From an uncultured Lactobacillus sp. (lineage in GTDB: Bacteria > Bacillota > Bacilli > Lactobacillales > Lactobacillaceae), in assembly GCA_947565635.1 (NCBI GenBank), contig CANOGU010000007.1, positions 16,667 through 80,666 of the forward strand: a stretch of DNA of 64,000 bases, in the 5' to 3' direction. The notes beneath the pieces were generated by a model. It was given only the letters and a program-made list of their open reading frames with translations. It did no database searches and was not told the DNA's origin. Both the position numbers and the translations under genes were made by a program. Position 1 is the stretch's first letter, and the number at the start of each line of letters is the position of its first letter. Below, piece after piece: positions 9,124-16,611 of this stretch.

Positions 9124-10476
9124 ATGACTAATAAAAGTTCCGTACCTAAGAAACTTTCCTTTATATCTATCTATTTCTTAGGTATTAATGCAGTCATTGG
9201 ATCAGGGACATTCCTGCTACCTTCTGTAATTTATCGTTACATGAATCTAACAGCTATTCTTGTTCTTCTCTGTACTGCTGTCACTGTCAGCATGATTGCT
9301 TTATGCTATGCTGACTTATCGAGCCGTTTCACACAATCAGGAGCCGCTTGGCTTTATTCATATAATGCTTTTGGGCGTTTTTCGGGTTATGAACTAGGTA
9401 TTTTTACTTGGTTTTTAGGATGTACAACTCTTTCTGCTGAAGTAGTTGCTTTATTAACCATTCTAAAGAGTTTTCTACCTATTTTTAAAAATAATGCAGT
9501 CTACATTAGTGGAGTTATCTTCTTAATTTTACTGTTTTCAATTATTAATTTCTTTGGTAGATCTTGGGTAAAAATTGTTAATAACATTTCAGCTGCAGCT
9601 AAGATTATTACATTACTTGTCTTCATTATTGTGGGAGCCTTCTTTATTAAGAAAGCTCACTTTACTCCGGTAATTCCACATGCAGCTTTAACCGGTGTTG
9701 GACCATTCTTTAAGCATTTTGGAGCTGCCTTCACACCAATTTTTTATTTATTTACTGGATTTTCTTTTATTCCAATTGCCGCAAAGCAAATGAATAATCC
9801 AGAAAAGAATATTCCACGTGTTTTAATTGCAGTAATGACTAGTGTAACAATTCTAGATTGCTTGATGCTTTTAGTTGCAATTGGTTTAAGTGGGCAAAAA
9901 CTAGGAGGCTATTCTAATCCATTAGCGAGTGCCCTAAAGACTGGTGTTGGCCAATGGGGTTTTGCTTTTATGATTGTCGGAATGTTAATTTCAATCTTTG
10001 GAGTTGCCTTCAGTGCTTCATTTAATACTCCTTCACTTATTGCATCCCTTGCTACCGAACATGGGATGCTTCCTAAATGGATTGGTAAGAAAAATAAACA
10101 CGATGCTCCTTGGGTTGGTATTATTTTTACCGCTGTTCTTTCAGGAGCCTTAGCTACTCAAAGCTACCTATTCCTTGTTTCATGTACAGTTTTAGCATCC
10201 TTTGTTCAATATGTGCCATCAATTTTAGCAGTCATTAAATTTAAGCATAGTAATGAATACCCAACACACGGTTTTTCACTACCTGGAAAATACACTATTC
10301 CAATTATTGCTTTGATTATTTCTTGTTATATGGTTACTAACTTTACTCCTAAGACACTACTCTTAGGGGCTGTAGTTGCAGTGATTGCGGCTGCCTGCTA
10401 CTTCTTTATTGATAAGGATGAAAAGTTAGAAAAAGAACATGAAGACTTTTTAGCTAAATTAAGACGAAAAAACTAA
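9124..10476 (+). CDS. APC-family amino acid permease
   Basis: A 450-residue membrane transporter of the amino acid–polyamine–organocation superfamily. The first helix carries the family signature around SFISIYFLGINAVIGSGTFL (the GxG substrate-binding turn). About twelve hydrophobic segments follow, and the fifth to eighth region shows FTGFSFIPIAAKQMNNPEKNIPR, matching the typical E/NP..NIPR loop. The C-terminus is a short charged cytoplasmic tail. The gene stands alone with its own upstream region and a strong terminator. Substrate is not predictable by eye. Confidence 0.88.
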   Translation: MTNKSSVPKKLSFISIYFLGINAVIGSGTFLLPSVIYRYMNLTAILVLLCTAVTVSMIALCYADLSSRFTQSGAAWLYSYNAFGRFSGYELGIFTWFLGCTTLSAEVVALLTILKSFLPIFKNNAVYISGVIFLILLFSIINFFGRSWVKIVNNISAAAKIITLLVFIIVGAFFIKKAHFTPVIPHAALTGVGPFFKHFGAAFTPIFYLFTGFSFIPIAAKQMNNPEKNIPRVLIAVMTSVTILDCLMLLVAIGLSGQKLGGYSNPLASALKTGVGQWGFAFMIVGMLISIFGVAFSASFNTPSLIASLATEHGMLPKWIGKKNKHDAPWVGIIFTAVLSGALATQSYLFLVSCTVLASFVQYVPSILAVIKFKHSNEYPTHGFSLPGKYTIPIIALIISCYMVTNFTPKTLLLGAVVAVIAAACYFFIDKDEKLEKEHEDFLAKLRRKN

Positions 10477-10514
10477 AAAAGTAAGCTGCTTATAAGATGC
10501 AGCTTACTTTTTTT
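10475..10514 (+). terminator. Terminator after permease
   Basis: Stem AAAGTAAGCTGC / GCAGCTTACTTT with a nine-base loop and a T run; it begins at the permease stop codon. Confidence 0.88.
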
Positions 10515-10571
10515 AGTTAAAGTTATAGGGTATAATTCACTTATCTTAATTCAAAGGAGCTAAAGATAGAT

Positions 10572-10700
10572 ATGGGTTTAACTTTTGAAAAAAATAATCA
10601 ATTAGAAAAAATGCTTGATAAATTTGCTATCTTGCCAGATGATCCTAAAAAGAAAAAAGCTCAAAATAGCAAAGATAAGGACAAAAATAAAGATAAATAA
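10572..10700 (+). CDS. Small highly charged protein, SPJ_0845-like
   Basis: A 42-residue gene too short for routine ORF cut-offs. It starts MGLTFEKNNQLEKMLDKF, continues AILPDDPKKKKAQ and ends in a Lys/Asp-rich tail. AAAGGAGC stands upstream of the ATG at 10572, and terminators lie on both sides, so it is an independent transcription unit. The LEKM(L/F)..FAILPDDPKK pattern recalls the small SPJ_0845 family of lactic acid bacteria; this is from memory and unchecked. No known function, no membrane segment. Confidence 0.72.
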   Translation: MGLTFEKNNQLEKMLDKFAILPDDPKKKKAQNSKDKDKNKDK

Positions 10701-10702
10701 TA

Positions 10703-10740
10703 AAAGAGGTCGAAACAATTATAGTTCCGACCTCTTTTAT
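10703..10740. terminator. Bidirectional terminator
   Basis: Inverted repeat AAAAGAGGTCG ... CGACCTCTTTT with one mismatch near the loop. It lies between the small plus-strand gene and the convergent surface-protein gene and can end both. Confidence 0.85.
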
Positions 10741-10746
10741 TGTCTA

Positions 10747-11589
10747 TTAGTTTCTTTTCTTTAATTTTTTACTCCAAATTACTGCACCACTTACGGCTGC
10801 AATTAATGCACCGCAAATTATTACAAATGGATTAGTAGCCTTAGCCACAGTTTCTGGTAAGCGAGTAGCAACAGAAATTGGATTTGAACTCTTGTCCTTA
10901 TCCTTTGAGTTACTTACAACACTAACATTTTTTTCAGTAACAGTAGTTGATCCTAAATCCTTTACAACTACATCTTCGTTAGCTTTAGAACTGGATTTTG
11001 CTGCTTGATCTTTATCAATTTTCTCAACAGTAGTTGACTTCTCCATATGGTTATCAGCGTCTTTTGCAGAAGTCTTAGCTTCACTTTCTATTTGTGAGCT
11101 CTTAGCAGTTGATTTTGATGTTCCTGCAGCTGAAGAGTTTTTATCTGAAGAAGTAGTATTTGTATCCTCACTACTTTGACTAGCTGCACCATCTTTAACT
11201 GTTACGTAAACTGCTAATCTTGATCTAGATCCATCTGGGAAAGTAACATAAACTGTTCCGTAACTAGTTCCAGCCTTATTAACTTCAGGCTTATTATCCC
11301 AAGCAGCTACTGTTCCAGCTGGAACCTGACTCCAATTAGAAATACCACTTGTTGCATCAGGTAAAACACCCTTAGTAGTAGTTAAAGCTTGTACAGTTAA
11401 GGGGTTAGTATAAGCTTGTAAATTCTTATGTTCTTCAAGTTGAGTTTGATAAGTCTTGGCTTGATCAGTAGTTGCGGTACTACTATCAGTACTTGCTGCA
11501 AAAGCAGTTCCACCTACACTCAAAGATGCTAACATTGCAGCTGCACCCAAACTTGTAATGATACTTCTCTTCTTAACTTTTCTCATCAT
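10747..11589 (-). CDS. Secreted Rib-domain surface protein with C-terminal anchor
   Basis: A 280-residue exported protein. A signal peptide covers roughly residues 1–32 (RKVKKRSIITSLGAAAMLAS, cleavage after AFA). Residues ~60–132 form one Rib/alpha-like domain (GTVAAWDNKPEVNKAGTSYG, then YVTFPDGSRSRLAVYVTV). A long Ser/Thr/Lys/Asp stalk follows, then ATRLPETVAKATNPF, a hydrophobic helix and the tail KKLKKRN. The LPETV sequence resembles a sortase LPxTG motif but lacks the final Gly, so the protein may stay membrane-anchored. AGGAGC precedes the ATG. Probably a cell-surface stalk or adhesin; role unproven. Confidence 0.8.
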   Translation of the reverse strand: MMRKVKKRSIITSLGAAAMLASLSVGGTAFAASTDSSTATTDQAKTYQTQLEEHKNLQAYTNPLTVQALTTTKGVLPDATSGISNWSQVPAGTVAAWDNKPEVNKAGTSYGTVYVTFPDGSRSRLAVYVTVKDGAASQSSEDTNTTSSDKNSSAAGTSKSTAKSSQIESEAKTSAKDADNHMEKSTTVEKIDKDQAAKSSSKANEDVVVKDLGSTTVTEKNVSVVSNSKDKDKSSNPISVATRLPETVAKATNPFVIICGALIAAVSGAVIWSKKLKKRN

Positions 11590-11810
11590 AATTCACGCTC
11601 CTGAGCAAGGTAAGCTATACTTAAGCTTGCTGTTTTATTTACTTTTATTATACCGTAGTTTTACAAAAATGTTACAAATTAAGATTTTTTTTACATTCTT
11701 TGTAATATTTTAAGAAATAAACATTATTAGCGCTTTCACATTATTTATATCATAGGCATTTTGAAAACAAAAAACATATGCTTAAAAACTTAATTATGAT
11801 GAATAGGTTA

Positions 11811-12191
11811 TTAGCTGGCTAAATAAGTCAAAGCAACCTGTAATTGAGTCAGATCATTAAGTGTAGCTGGGATATCGTCTTGATCTACCATTTGGTAAAT
11901 TTCTAAAGTCTCTTCATCAAATTCAAAACCAGCTCCAATTACAATATCCATTGCTTCTTCAAGTAAATCCATATTTTCTTGACCGGGATCAAGCTTAAAT
12001 AAAGTTCCCCCATCATCAGTAATGCGGTAGTAATCATCTTCTTTTTCAATCCAGCAATATACTAAGTCCCCATATGCACCAATTAGAGGGGTGGCTACCT
12101 CAATAGCTGATCCTACTTTTATAAAATGAATATTTTCTTTTAACCAATTCATAGCATTTTGCTCAATTAACTCTACTTCAGAATTTTTCAT
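11811..12191 (-). CDS. DUF1828-like protein
   Basis: A small cytoplasmic acidic protein. The segment DDYYRITDDGGTLFKL matches the I.DDG.T pattern of the DUF1828 family, whose function is unknown. The frame is open to 12215, but a clear AAGGAGAG site precedes the ATG at 12191, giving 126 residues starting MKNSEVELIEQNAMNWL. No membrane segment or catalytic motif is visible. The next gene upstream (12280–12681) has a similar size and a comparable 'value plus D/N..V/F' layout but is separated by a terminator. Confidence 0.68.
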   Translation of the reverse strand: MKNSEVELIEQNAMNWLKENIHFIKVGSAIEVATPLIGAYGDLVYCWIEKEDDYYRITDDGGTLFKLDPGQENMDLLEEAMDIVIGAGFEFDEETLEIYQMVDQDDIPATLNDLTQLQVALTYLAS

Positions 12192-12230
12192 AGTTCTCTC
12201 CTTGTTTTTAGTCAAATTATAACTTAATTA

Positions 12231-12268
12231 GGCAAAAAAAAAGAAGCTTCTGTTTTCAGCTTCTTCTC
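12231..12268 (-). terminator. Terminator of the 12280–12681 gene
   Basis: Read on the minus strand: GAAGAAGC stem, loop, GCTTCTTC-type return stem, then a run of nine Ts. Confidence 0.8.
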
Positions 12269-12279
12269 GTGTAATTAAA

Positions 12280-12681
12280 TTATCTATGAATTTGAGCAAA
12301 TTCAACTACGCGATTTAATAATTGAGTAAAGTTATTTACTTCATCTCTAAGGTCGCGAGCATTGATATAGTCACGTGTTAATTCTCCGCGGTCATCTAAT
12401 AGTACACCAAATTCACTAGCTAAACGTGCCACATCACTGGCAATACTTGCAAAACTACGGATATTATTATCAATCATTTGTGCCGTAAATACGCGATCAT
12501 TTAAGGCATAAGTTCCGTTAGGATAAACAACTAAATAAAAGTGAATAGTATCGTTCAAGCCATCAACCACATTAGTTGAAACACGATATTCATTATCATC
12601 AACCGGCTCAATTGAAAATGCCGAACTGATGCCATTATCTTCTCTAAAAGATTTCATTAAAACGTCTTCAAGATCATACAT
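12280..12681 (-). CDS. Hypothetical cytoplasmic protein
   Basis: A 133-residue soluble, acidic protein that I do not recognise. The middle, FYLVVYPNGTYALNDRVFT, has the same strand–turn–strand feel as DUF1828-type domains (compare YYRITDDGG in the next gene). The C-terminal half is helical (FASIASDVARLASEFGVLL, DEVNNFTQLLNRVVEFAQ). GGAGGT lies upstream of the ATG (minus strand). It is a single gene with its own terminator. A distant relationship to its downstream neighbour is possible but weak. Confidence 0.6.
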   Translation of the reverse strand: MYDLEDVLMKSFREDNGISSAFSIEPVDDNEYRVSTNVVDGLNDTIHFYLVVYPNGTYALNDRVFTAQMIDNNIRSFASIASDVARLASEFGVLLDDRGELTRDYINARDLRDEVNNFTQLLNRVVEFAQIHR

Positions 12682-12900
12682 AGAAACTGACCTCCAACAT
12701 CTTTATCTAAAAATAAATTTAACAAATTAATTCACTACATATCTATTATATCTTTTCTAGAAAAAATATGTTCTTTGAACTCCCAAACTGGAAAAATAAT
12801 ATATTATTTTTCAAATACCTTCTTATCAACGCTTAATTTTACTGTTTTATATTAATAATTTTGGTTATAATAAAAGAAGTTTTAAATGGAGGAAATTAAT

Positions 12901-13545
12901 TTGAAAAAGTTAATCGTTGGTGCTTTAAGTTGTAGTCTTTTATTACTTGCGGGTTGTCGTAACAATTTGGTTGAGCCAAAACATAAATCTTCTGCAGCAG
13001 ACTATGCCATTATTCAGTCTTCTCATAAGCAATCTCATAAAAAAGTTGAAAAAGAGAAACCTAAAAATAAAGAAGATAAAAAGGAAAAAGCAGATAAAAC
13101 TGATCAGAAAAAAGCTGAAGACACTAAGATGGATGATCAACTAGATAGTCTCCAAAATAAAGAAGAGCAATCTAGTTCTGAAAGCCAAAGTTCTAGTTCA
13201 TCAAGTATTTCTACACCTACTCAACGTAGTGAACATAAGGCAAGCAGTAGCCTACCAAAATCTAACTCTGGTACTTCTTTCTATACTGTTCCACGTCGCA
13301 ATTATAGTTATTATAATCCTCAACCTAACTATTACTTTGATAACAGCTGGACTACTACCAGTAATGCAAATGCAACTACTCAAAGTTCTGCTACAAGTAG
13401 TTCAAACTCTGAGAATTCAAACACTTCATCATCTTCTACTGCTTCATCTGAATCTTCTTCAAGTTCAAGTAAGGAAACAGAAACGCCAGCTAGTCAAAAT
13501 AATGCATCTGAATCAACTAGCTCAACTGAAAATACTCAAGACTAA
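12901..13545 (+). CDS. Ser-rich lipoprotein
   Basis: A predicted lipoprotein. The signal sequence KKLIVGALSCSLLLLAGC ends in the lipobox LAGC, so the mature protein starts at that Cys. The remainder is Lys/Glu-rich and then Ser/Thr/Asn-rich with a Tyr-rich stretch (RRNYSYYNPQPNYYF) and no recognisable domain. The frame is open from an ATG at 12886, but the bases right after that ATG are the GGAGG ribosome site for the TTG at 12901; the TTG start also gives a normal signal peptide. A TATAAT-like box lies about 30 bases upstream. Function unknown. Confidence 0.72.
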   Translation: MKKLIVGALSCSLLLLAGCRNNLVEPKHKSSAADYAIIQSSHKQSHKKVEKEKPKNKEDKKEKADKTDQKKAEDTKMDDQLDSLQNKEEQSSSESQSSSSSSISTPTQRSEHKASSSLPKSNSGTSFYTVPRRNYSYYNPQPNYYFDNSWTTTSNANATTQSSATSSSNSENSNTSSSSTASSESSSSSSKETETPASQNNASESTSSTENTQD

Positions 13546-13546
13546 T

Positions 13547-13577
13547 AAAAAAGACATTCGATCGAATGTCTTTTTTT
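13547..13577. terminator. Bidirectional terminator
   Basis: Perfect palindrome AAAAAAGACATTCG / CGAATGTCTTTTTT between convergent lipoprotein and Nudix genes. Confidence 0.88.
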
Positions 13578-14016
13578 AATAAGTCTGATCCCTATCTCCA
13601 TCTAAGATATGTTCACTTAACTTTTCATCGAAAAAGATTGGTAAATCATGATCAAAGTTATATGCTAATTTTGAGTTTTCTATTTCTTCTCTTGTCATCC
13701 AAGTTAAATCTCCTTCATCAGAAGCTTTTAATATACCAGTAAACTTAGTAGCCACATAGAAAAATACAAGATAGCGTTCATCATTATGGTCAAAAAATTG
13801 CTTTACTCCAACTAAACGCGGGTCCTTTATTTCTAATCCCGTCTCCTCTTTTATTTCTCTAACCACTGAATCATGAAAAGCTTCATGAGATTCGACGTGG
13901 CCGCCTGGAAAAGTTAAACCGGGCCAAACTGGATCAGTTCTATTTAGAACCAAAATTTTATCCTTATCTTTTATCATACACATATTAGTTAAAGTTACAG
14001 TTTCTGATCTTTTCAT
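13576..14016 (-). CDS. Nudix hydrolase (MutT-like)
   Basis: A 146-residue Nudix-fold pyrophosphohydrolase. The Nudix box is complete: GGHVESHEAFHDSVVREI then KEETGL, fitting GX5EX7REUXEEXGU. The N-terminal strand reads TLTNMCMIKDKDKILVLNR and the substrate loop RTDPVWPGLTFPGGH. It resembles 8-oxo-dGTP diphosphatases of lactic acid bacteria, but the substrate cannot be fixed from the sequence. It is a stand-alone gene convergent with the upstream lipoprotein gene. Confidence 0.88.
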   Translation of the reverse strand: MKRSETVTLTNMCMIKDKDKILVLNRTDPVWPGLTFPGGHVESHEAFHDSVVREIKEETGLEIKDPRLVGVKQFFDHNDERYLVFFYVATKFTGILKASDEGDLTWMTREEIENSKLAYNFDHDLPIFFDEKLSEHILDGDRDQTY

Positions 14017-14167
14017 TTCTTCTCCATTTTACATAATTTTAATTATATTATTTCTATAGTTTATAATTGTTTAAGTTTTATTTTACTGCTGTTAATTAAT
14101 TTCTCTAAGTAAATTTTATTAGTATAATTGAATTAAATAGACTAAAGTTTTTCAAAGGAATTTAGAT

Positions 14168-15007
14168 ATGACATTACAAATCAATACCAGAGTAGACTCA
14201 ATTACCTGGCCTCTTAATCAAAATTTGACCAATCAAGAAATAATCTCTCAATTGGAACTTACAGTTACAGAAAATGGCCATCTTATTTCAAATGATAATC
14301 TTAGTATAAATAAAAAGGCCGTTAACCGGTCTGAAGCAGGAGTATATCCTGTAATTATCACTGCAATTGGCACTAATAACGAATATGCGACCAAGAAAAT
14401 TCAAGCCTGGGTAACTGATAAAAATAATGTGGCTGATTCTGCTCCTCACCCGGCTCCTGCAAAGCCAGCGCAATATACTTCTTCTCCTAATAAACCTGCT
14501 AGTCCTAAAAAGAAAAGCAAGAAAAAGATAGTATATATCGTTCTTGGAATACTTGTTTTACTAATTGCCATCATCTTTGGTATTTCAGCTTGTCAGGCGC
14601 ATAATGATACGGTTCAAAATGAGCAAGCTCAAAGTAATGCCCTCAATAATACCAACAGTAAATTAGATAATCTGTCTGAACAAAATAAGCAATTAATGCA
14701 ACAAAATAAAGAGTTGCAAAGTGCTATCAATACCTATAAGCAGGATCAAAATAAGGAAGAATTACAAAACCAATTAAACCAAATCAAAACTGAAAACGAA
14801 CAATTGAAAAATAATGCTGCTAATAATCAAGCCTTACAAAATCAAATTGATCAACTGGGCTCTACTATCGACCAAATCAAACAAAATCCAAATCAGGCCG
14901 ATTCATTATTAGATCAAATGAAAAATAATCAAAACGAATTTATGCAGAATTTAAATGCAACTTTTCAAAAACTAGTTAGCGATTTCCAACAACTAATTGG
15001 ACAATAA
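14168..15007 (+). CDS. Single-pass membrane protein: Ig-like N-domain, TM helix, coiled coil
   Basis: A 279-residue protein with an unusual layout. Residues ~1–85 form an all-beta Ig-like or Rib-like domain (ending YPVIITAIGTNNEYATKKIQAWV). A Pro/Ala/Lys linker with KKKSKKK precedes a single helix IVYIVLGILVLLIAIIFGIS at about residue 120. The last ~130 residues are a Gln/Asn-rich coiled coil. No signal peptide is present. By the positive-inside rule the Ig-like domain would be cytoplasmic and the coiled coil outside. AAAGGAATTT precedes the ATG. Function unknown; a cell-envelope sensor or structural role is a guess. Confidence 0.7.
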   Translation: MTLQINTRVDSITWPLNQNLTNQEIISQLELTVTENGHLISNDNLSINKKAVNRSEAGVYPVIITAIGTNNEYATKKIQAWVTDKNNVADSAPHPAPAKPAQYTSSPNKPASPKKKSKKKIVYIVLGILVLLIAIIFGISACQAHNDTVQNEQAQSNALNNTNSKLDNLSEQNKQLMQQNKELQSAINTYKQDQNKEELQNQLNQIKTENEQLKNNAANNQALQNQIDQLGSTIDQIKQNPNQADSLLDQMKNNQNEFMQNLNATFQKLVSDFQQLIGQ

Positions 15008-15017
15008 TACTACCTAA

Positions 15018-15063
15018 TAAAAAAACTGAGAATTATGAAATACCCTCATAGTTCTCAGTTTTT
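15018..15063. terminator. Bidirectional terminator
   Basis: Long stem AAAAAACTGAGAA(T/C)TATGA ... TCATAGTTCTCAGTTTTTT between two convergent genes. Confidence 0.88.
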
Positions 15064-15073
15064 TAATATTTAA

Positions 15074-15844
15074 TTAGTCATCTGTATCAGCATCGCTGCT
15101 TGTATCGGCACTTGAATTTGTGTCTGTACTTTCGTCAGAATGTGAATTGCTGCTTGCATTATCGCTAGATTTCTTAATGGTCTTAGACTCATAAACTTTT
15201 ACAGTCAATGATTTACCAAATTTAGAATCGTAAGGATCAAATACATAATGGGTTGCATTAGTTTTAGCGCCATTTGCAGGATCTAATTTATATACTATAA
15301 CAAAATTACCGGTCATATTAGGCTCAACCTTCTTACGACCTTCCTTAATCTGGTTTTCCCAAGGCGTTAATTCATTTTCAATGTCTGTGGTGACCAAAAC
15401 AAGATCATGAGTAGCTTTGCCAACTTTTTCCATTACTTTTAAGTGATTGCTAAAGAAAGATGTTGGATCAACGCCTTCTTTAGCATTATTAGTGAAAGTT
15501 CCTTGCACTAGAGCATAGTGTTCATCGCCATCAGAACCCTTAACAGCGACGTTGGTTACATTATTGATAGCTATGTATCCCTTGCTATCTTGGAAATTTC
15601 CACCATAGGCTTTACCGTCGTTACTGTTACTATTATTAGCTTGATTGTCAGCCGCTGTACTTAAATCTTTTTTAGAGCGTTTTGTACTCTCACTACTATT
15701 TTCATCGGTCTTTTCGACAGACTTCTTTGACTTACTAGTAGTTGTTTGTTTGCTGCTACTATTGTTTGTTTGACTAGAGCAAGCACTTGTTCCTAATCCC
15801 AGGAGTACTAAACCTAATGCTCCTAAAAGATATCTTTTTTTCAT
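15074..15844 (-). CDS. Lipoprotein with DUF5067-like domain
   Basis: A 256-residue predicted lipoprotein: signal KKRYLLGALGLVLLGLG, lipobox TSAC, then a Ser/Lys linker. Residues ~90–225 form a beta-sandwich domain (YIAINNVTNVAVKGSDGDEH, ALVQGTFTNNAKEGVDPTSF, then VEPNMTGNFVIVYKLD), resembling the DUF5067/DUF4352 extracellular family. The tail is Ser/Asp-rich. The ATG at 15844 follows GGGAGG; a TTG one codon earlier is possible but worse placed. A TATAAT box at 15899–15904 (minus strand) probably starts its mRNA. Function unknown. Confidence 0.78.
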   Translation of the reverse strand: MKKRYLLGALGLVLLGLGTSACSSQTNNSSSKQTTTSKSKKSVEKTDENSSESTKRSKKDLSTAADNQANNSNSNDGKAYGGNFQDSKGYIAINNVTNVAVKGSDGDEHYALVQGTFTNNAKEGVDPTSFFSNHLKVMEKVGKATHDLVLVTTDIENELTPWENQIKEGRKKVEPNMTGNFVIVYKLDPANGAKTNATHYVFDPYDSKFGKSLTVKVYESKTIKKSSDNASSNSHSDESTDTNSSADTSSDADTDD

Positions 15845-15898
15845 CAAAAAACCTCCCTATTTGAATACATCAATAATTCTAGCATTTTTAGTTAAAAA

Positions 15899-15904
15899 AT
15901 TATA
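15899..15904 (-). promoter_or_regulatory. Probable -10 box of the DUF5067-like lipoprotein gene
   Basis: TATAAT on the minus strand, 55 bases before the start codon. A TTGAAA lies further upstream at non-ideal spacing and a second TATAAT overlaps, so only the -10 is called. Confidence 0.45.
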
Positions 15905-16339
15905 CAGATTATATAACGAATTGAGTTTTCAAATTACGGATTAGCCTGTTATGAGAGCAGGCTTTAAACCTGCTTTACGTGATAATTTTACAGCTGTATA
16001 ACAAGTAGAAATAGCTTATAGATGCTTAATTTCATAACAAATAGAGTTAGTGTATTTAGTGATGGGATGATAATTTGAATTATTTTTATTAAATATTTAA
16101 GGCCTATTCTCGAGAAAAAATACCAAAATAAAAACGACACTCGTTTGAGTATCGTTTTCTTTAAGACAAGCAAGGCGAGATTTGCACGCGCACCTATCTA
16201 GTATTTATGCACGTTCACCCAACTATCTCCTACTTTCATAGTAGACTCGTGAGTCGCTTTTTAGCATAGCGCCATTGTTCTTCTTACTATGAGATATCTA
16301 ATTCATTGTATTAGTTTCTATAGAATTCGATGGGCCTGT
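15905..16339. other. Gene-free stretch with several hairpins
   Basis: No convincing gene. From left to right it holds a hairpin near 15955–15975 (AGCAGG/CCTGCT), a minus-strand terminator-like hairpin at 16130–16160 followed on that strand by TTTTTATTTT, and a structured patch at 16165–16290. In the patch the motif TGCACG..CACC with a following TATCT occurs twice (about 16173–16198 and 16208–16230), beside small perfect stems (GACTC..GAGTC, CTACT..AGTAG, GCGCTATGCT). It lies downstream of the CRISPR relic on that relic's strand, so it may be old CRISPR trailer or an unrelated small RNA. Confidence 0.4.
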
Positions 16340-16489
16340 AGATTACCTCCACATATGTGGAGAACACATTGACTTTAGAACGTTTAATGGATTTTGATTA
16401 GGATCACCTCCACTTACGTGGAGAACACTTCAATTTTAGATGGAAAATCTGCAATTGATGAGGATCACCTCCACTTACGTGGAGAACAC
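16340..16489 (-). CRISPR. Type I-E CRISPR mini-array, 3 repeats and 2 spacers, no cas genes
   Basis: Three 28-base repeats at 16340–16367, 16401–16428 and 16462–16489, separated by two unrelated 33-base spacers (16368–16400, 16429–16461). The last two repeats are identical; the first differs at five positions, all in the outer six bases or the loop. On the minus strand the repeat reads GTGTTCTCCACG...GGTGATCC, the type I-E repeat form of lactobacilli, with the CTCCAC/GTGGAG stem. The divergent copy then lies at the trailer end, as expected. No cas gene is present in the window, so the array is an orphan or relic. Confidence 0.88.
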
Positions 16490-16611
16490 ACTAAAAGATC
16501 CTTGATATAAGTACAATCCTCAATTTAGATAATATCATTTTTCATTAGTTTCAATCAATCGCTAAAATTAAACAATAAAAGGCCAAACATCAATGATAGT
16601 CAGCCATTAAA

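Noticed and set aside
13229-13579. 116-codon open frame overlapping the Ser-rich lipoprotein
   Set aside because: A shifted frame of a repetitive Ser/Thr gene; the product is a run of Leu/Val/Gln and the frame ends in the terminator.
15988-16173. 61-codon frame in the gene-free stretch upstream of the lipoprotein
   Set aside because: No ribosome site; low-complexity composition; overlaps a hairpin.
16130-16300. 6S RNA, tmRNA, RNase P RNA or SRP RNA
   Set aside because: None of the conserved cores of these RNAs that I know are present on either strand.
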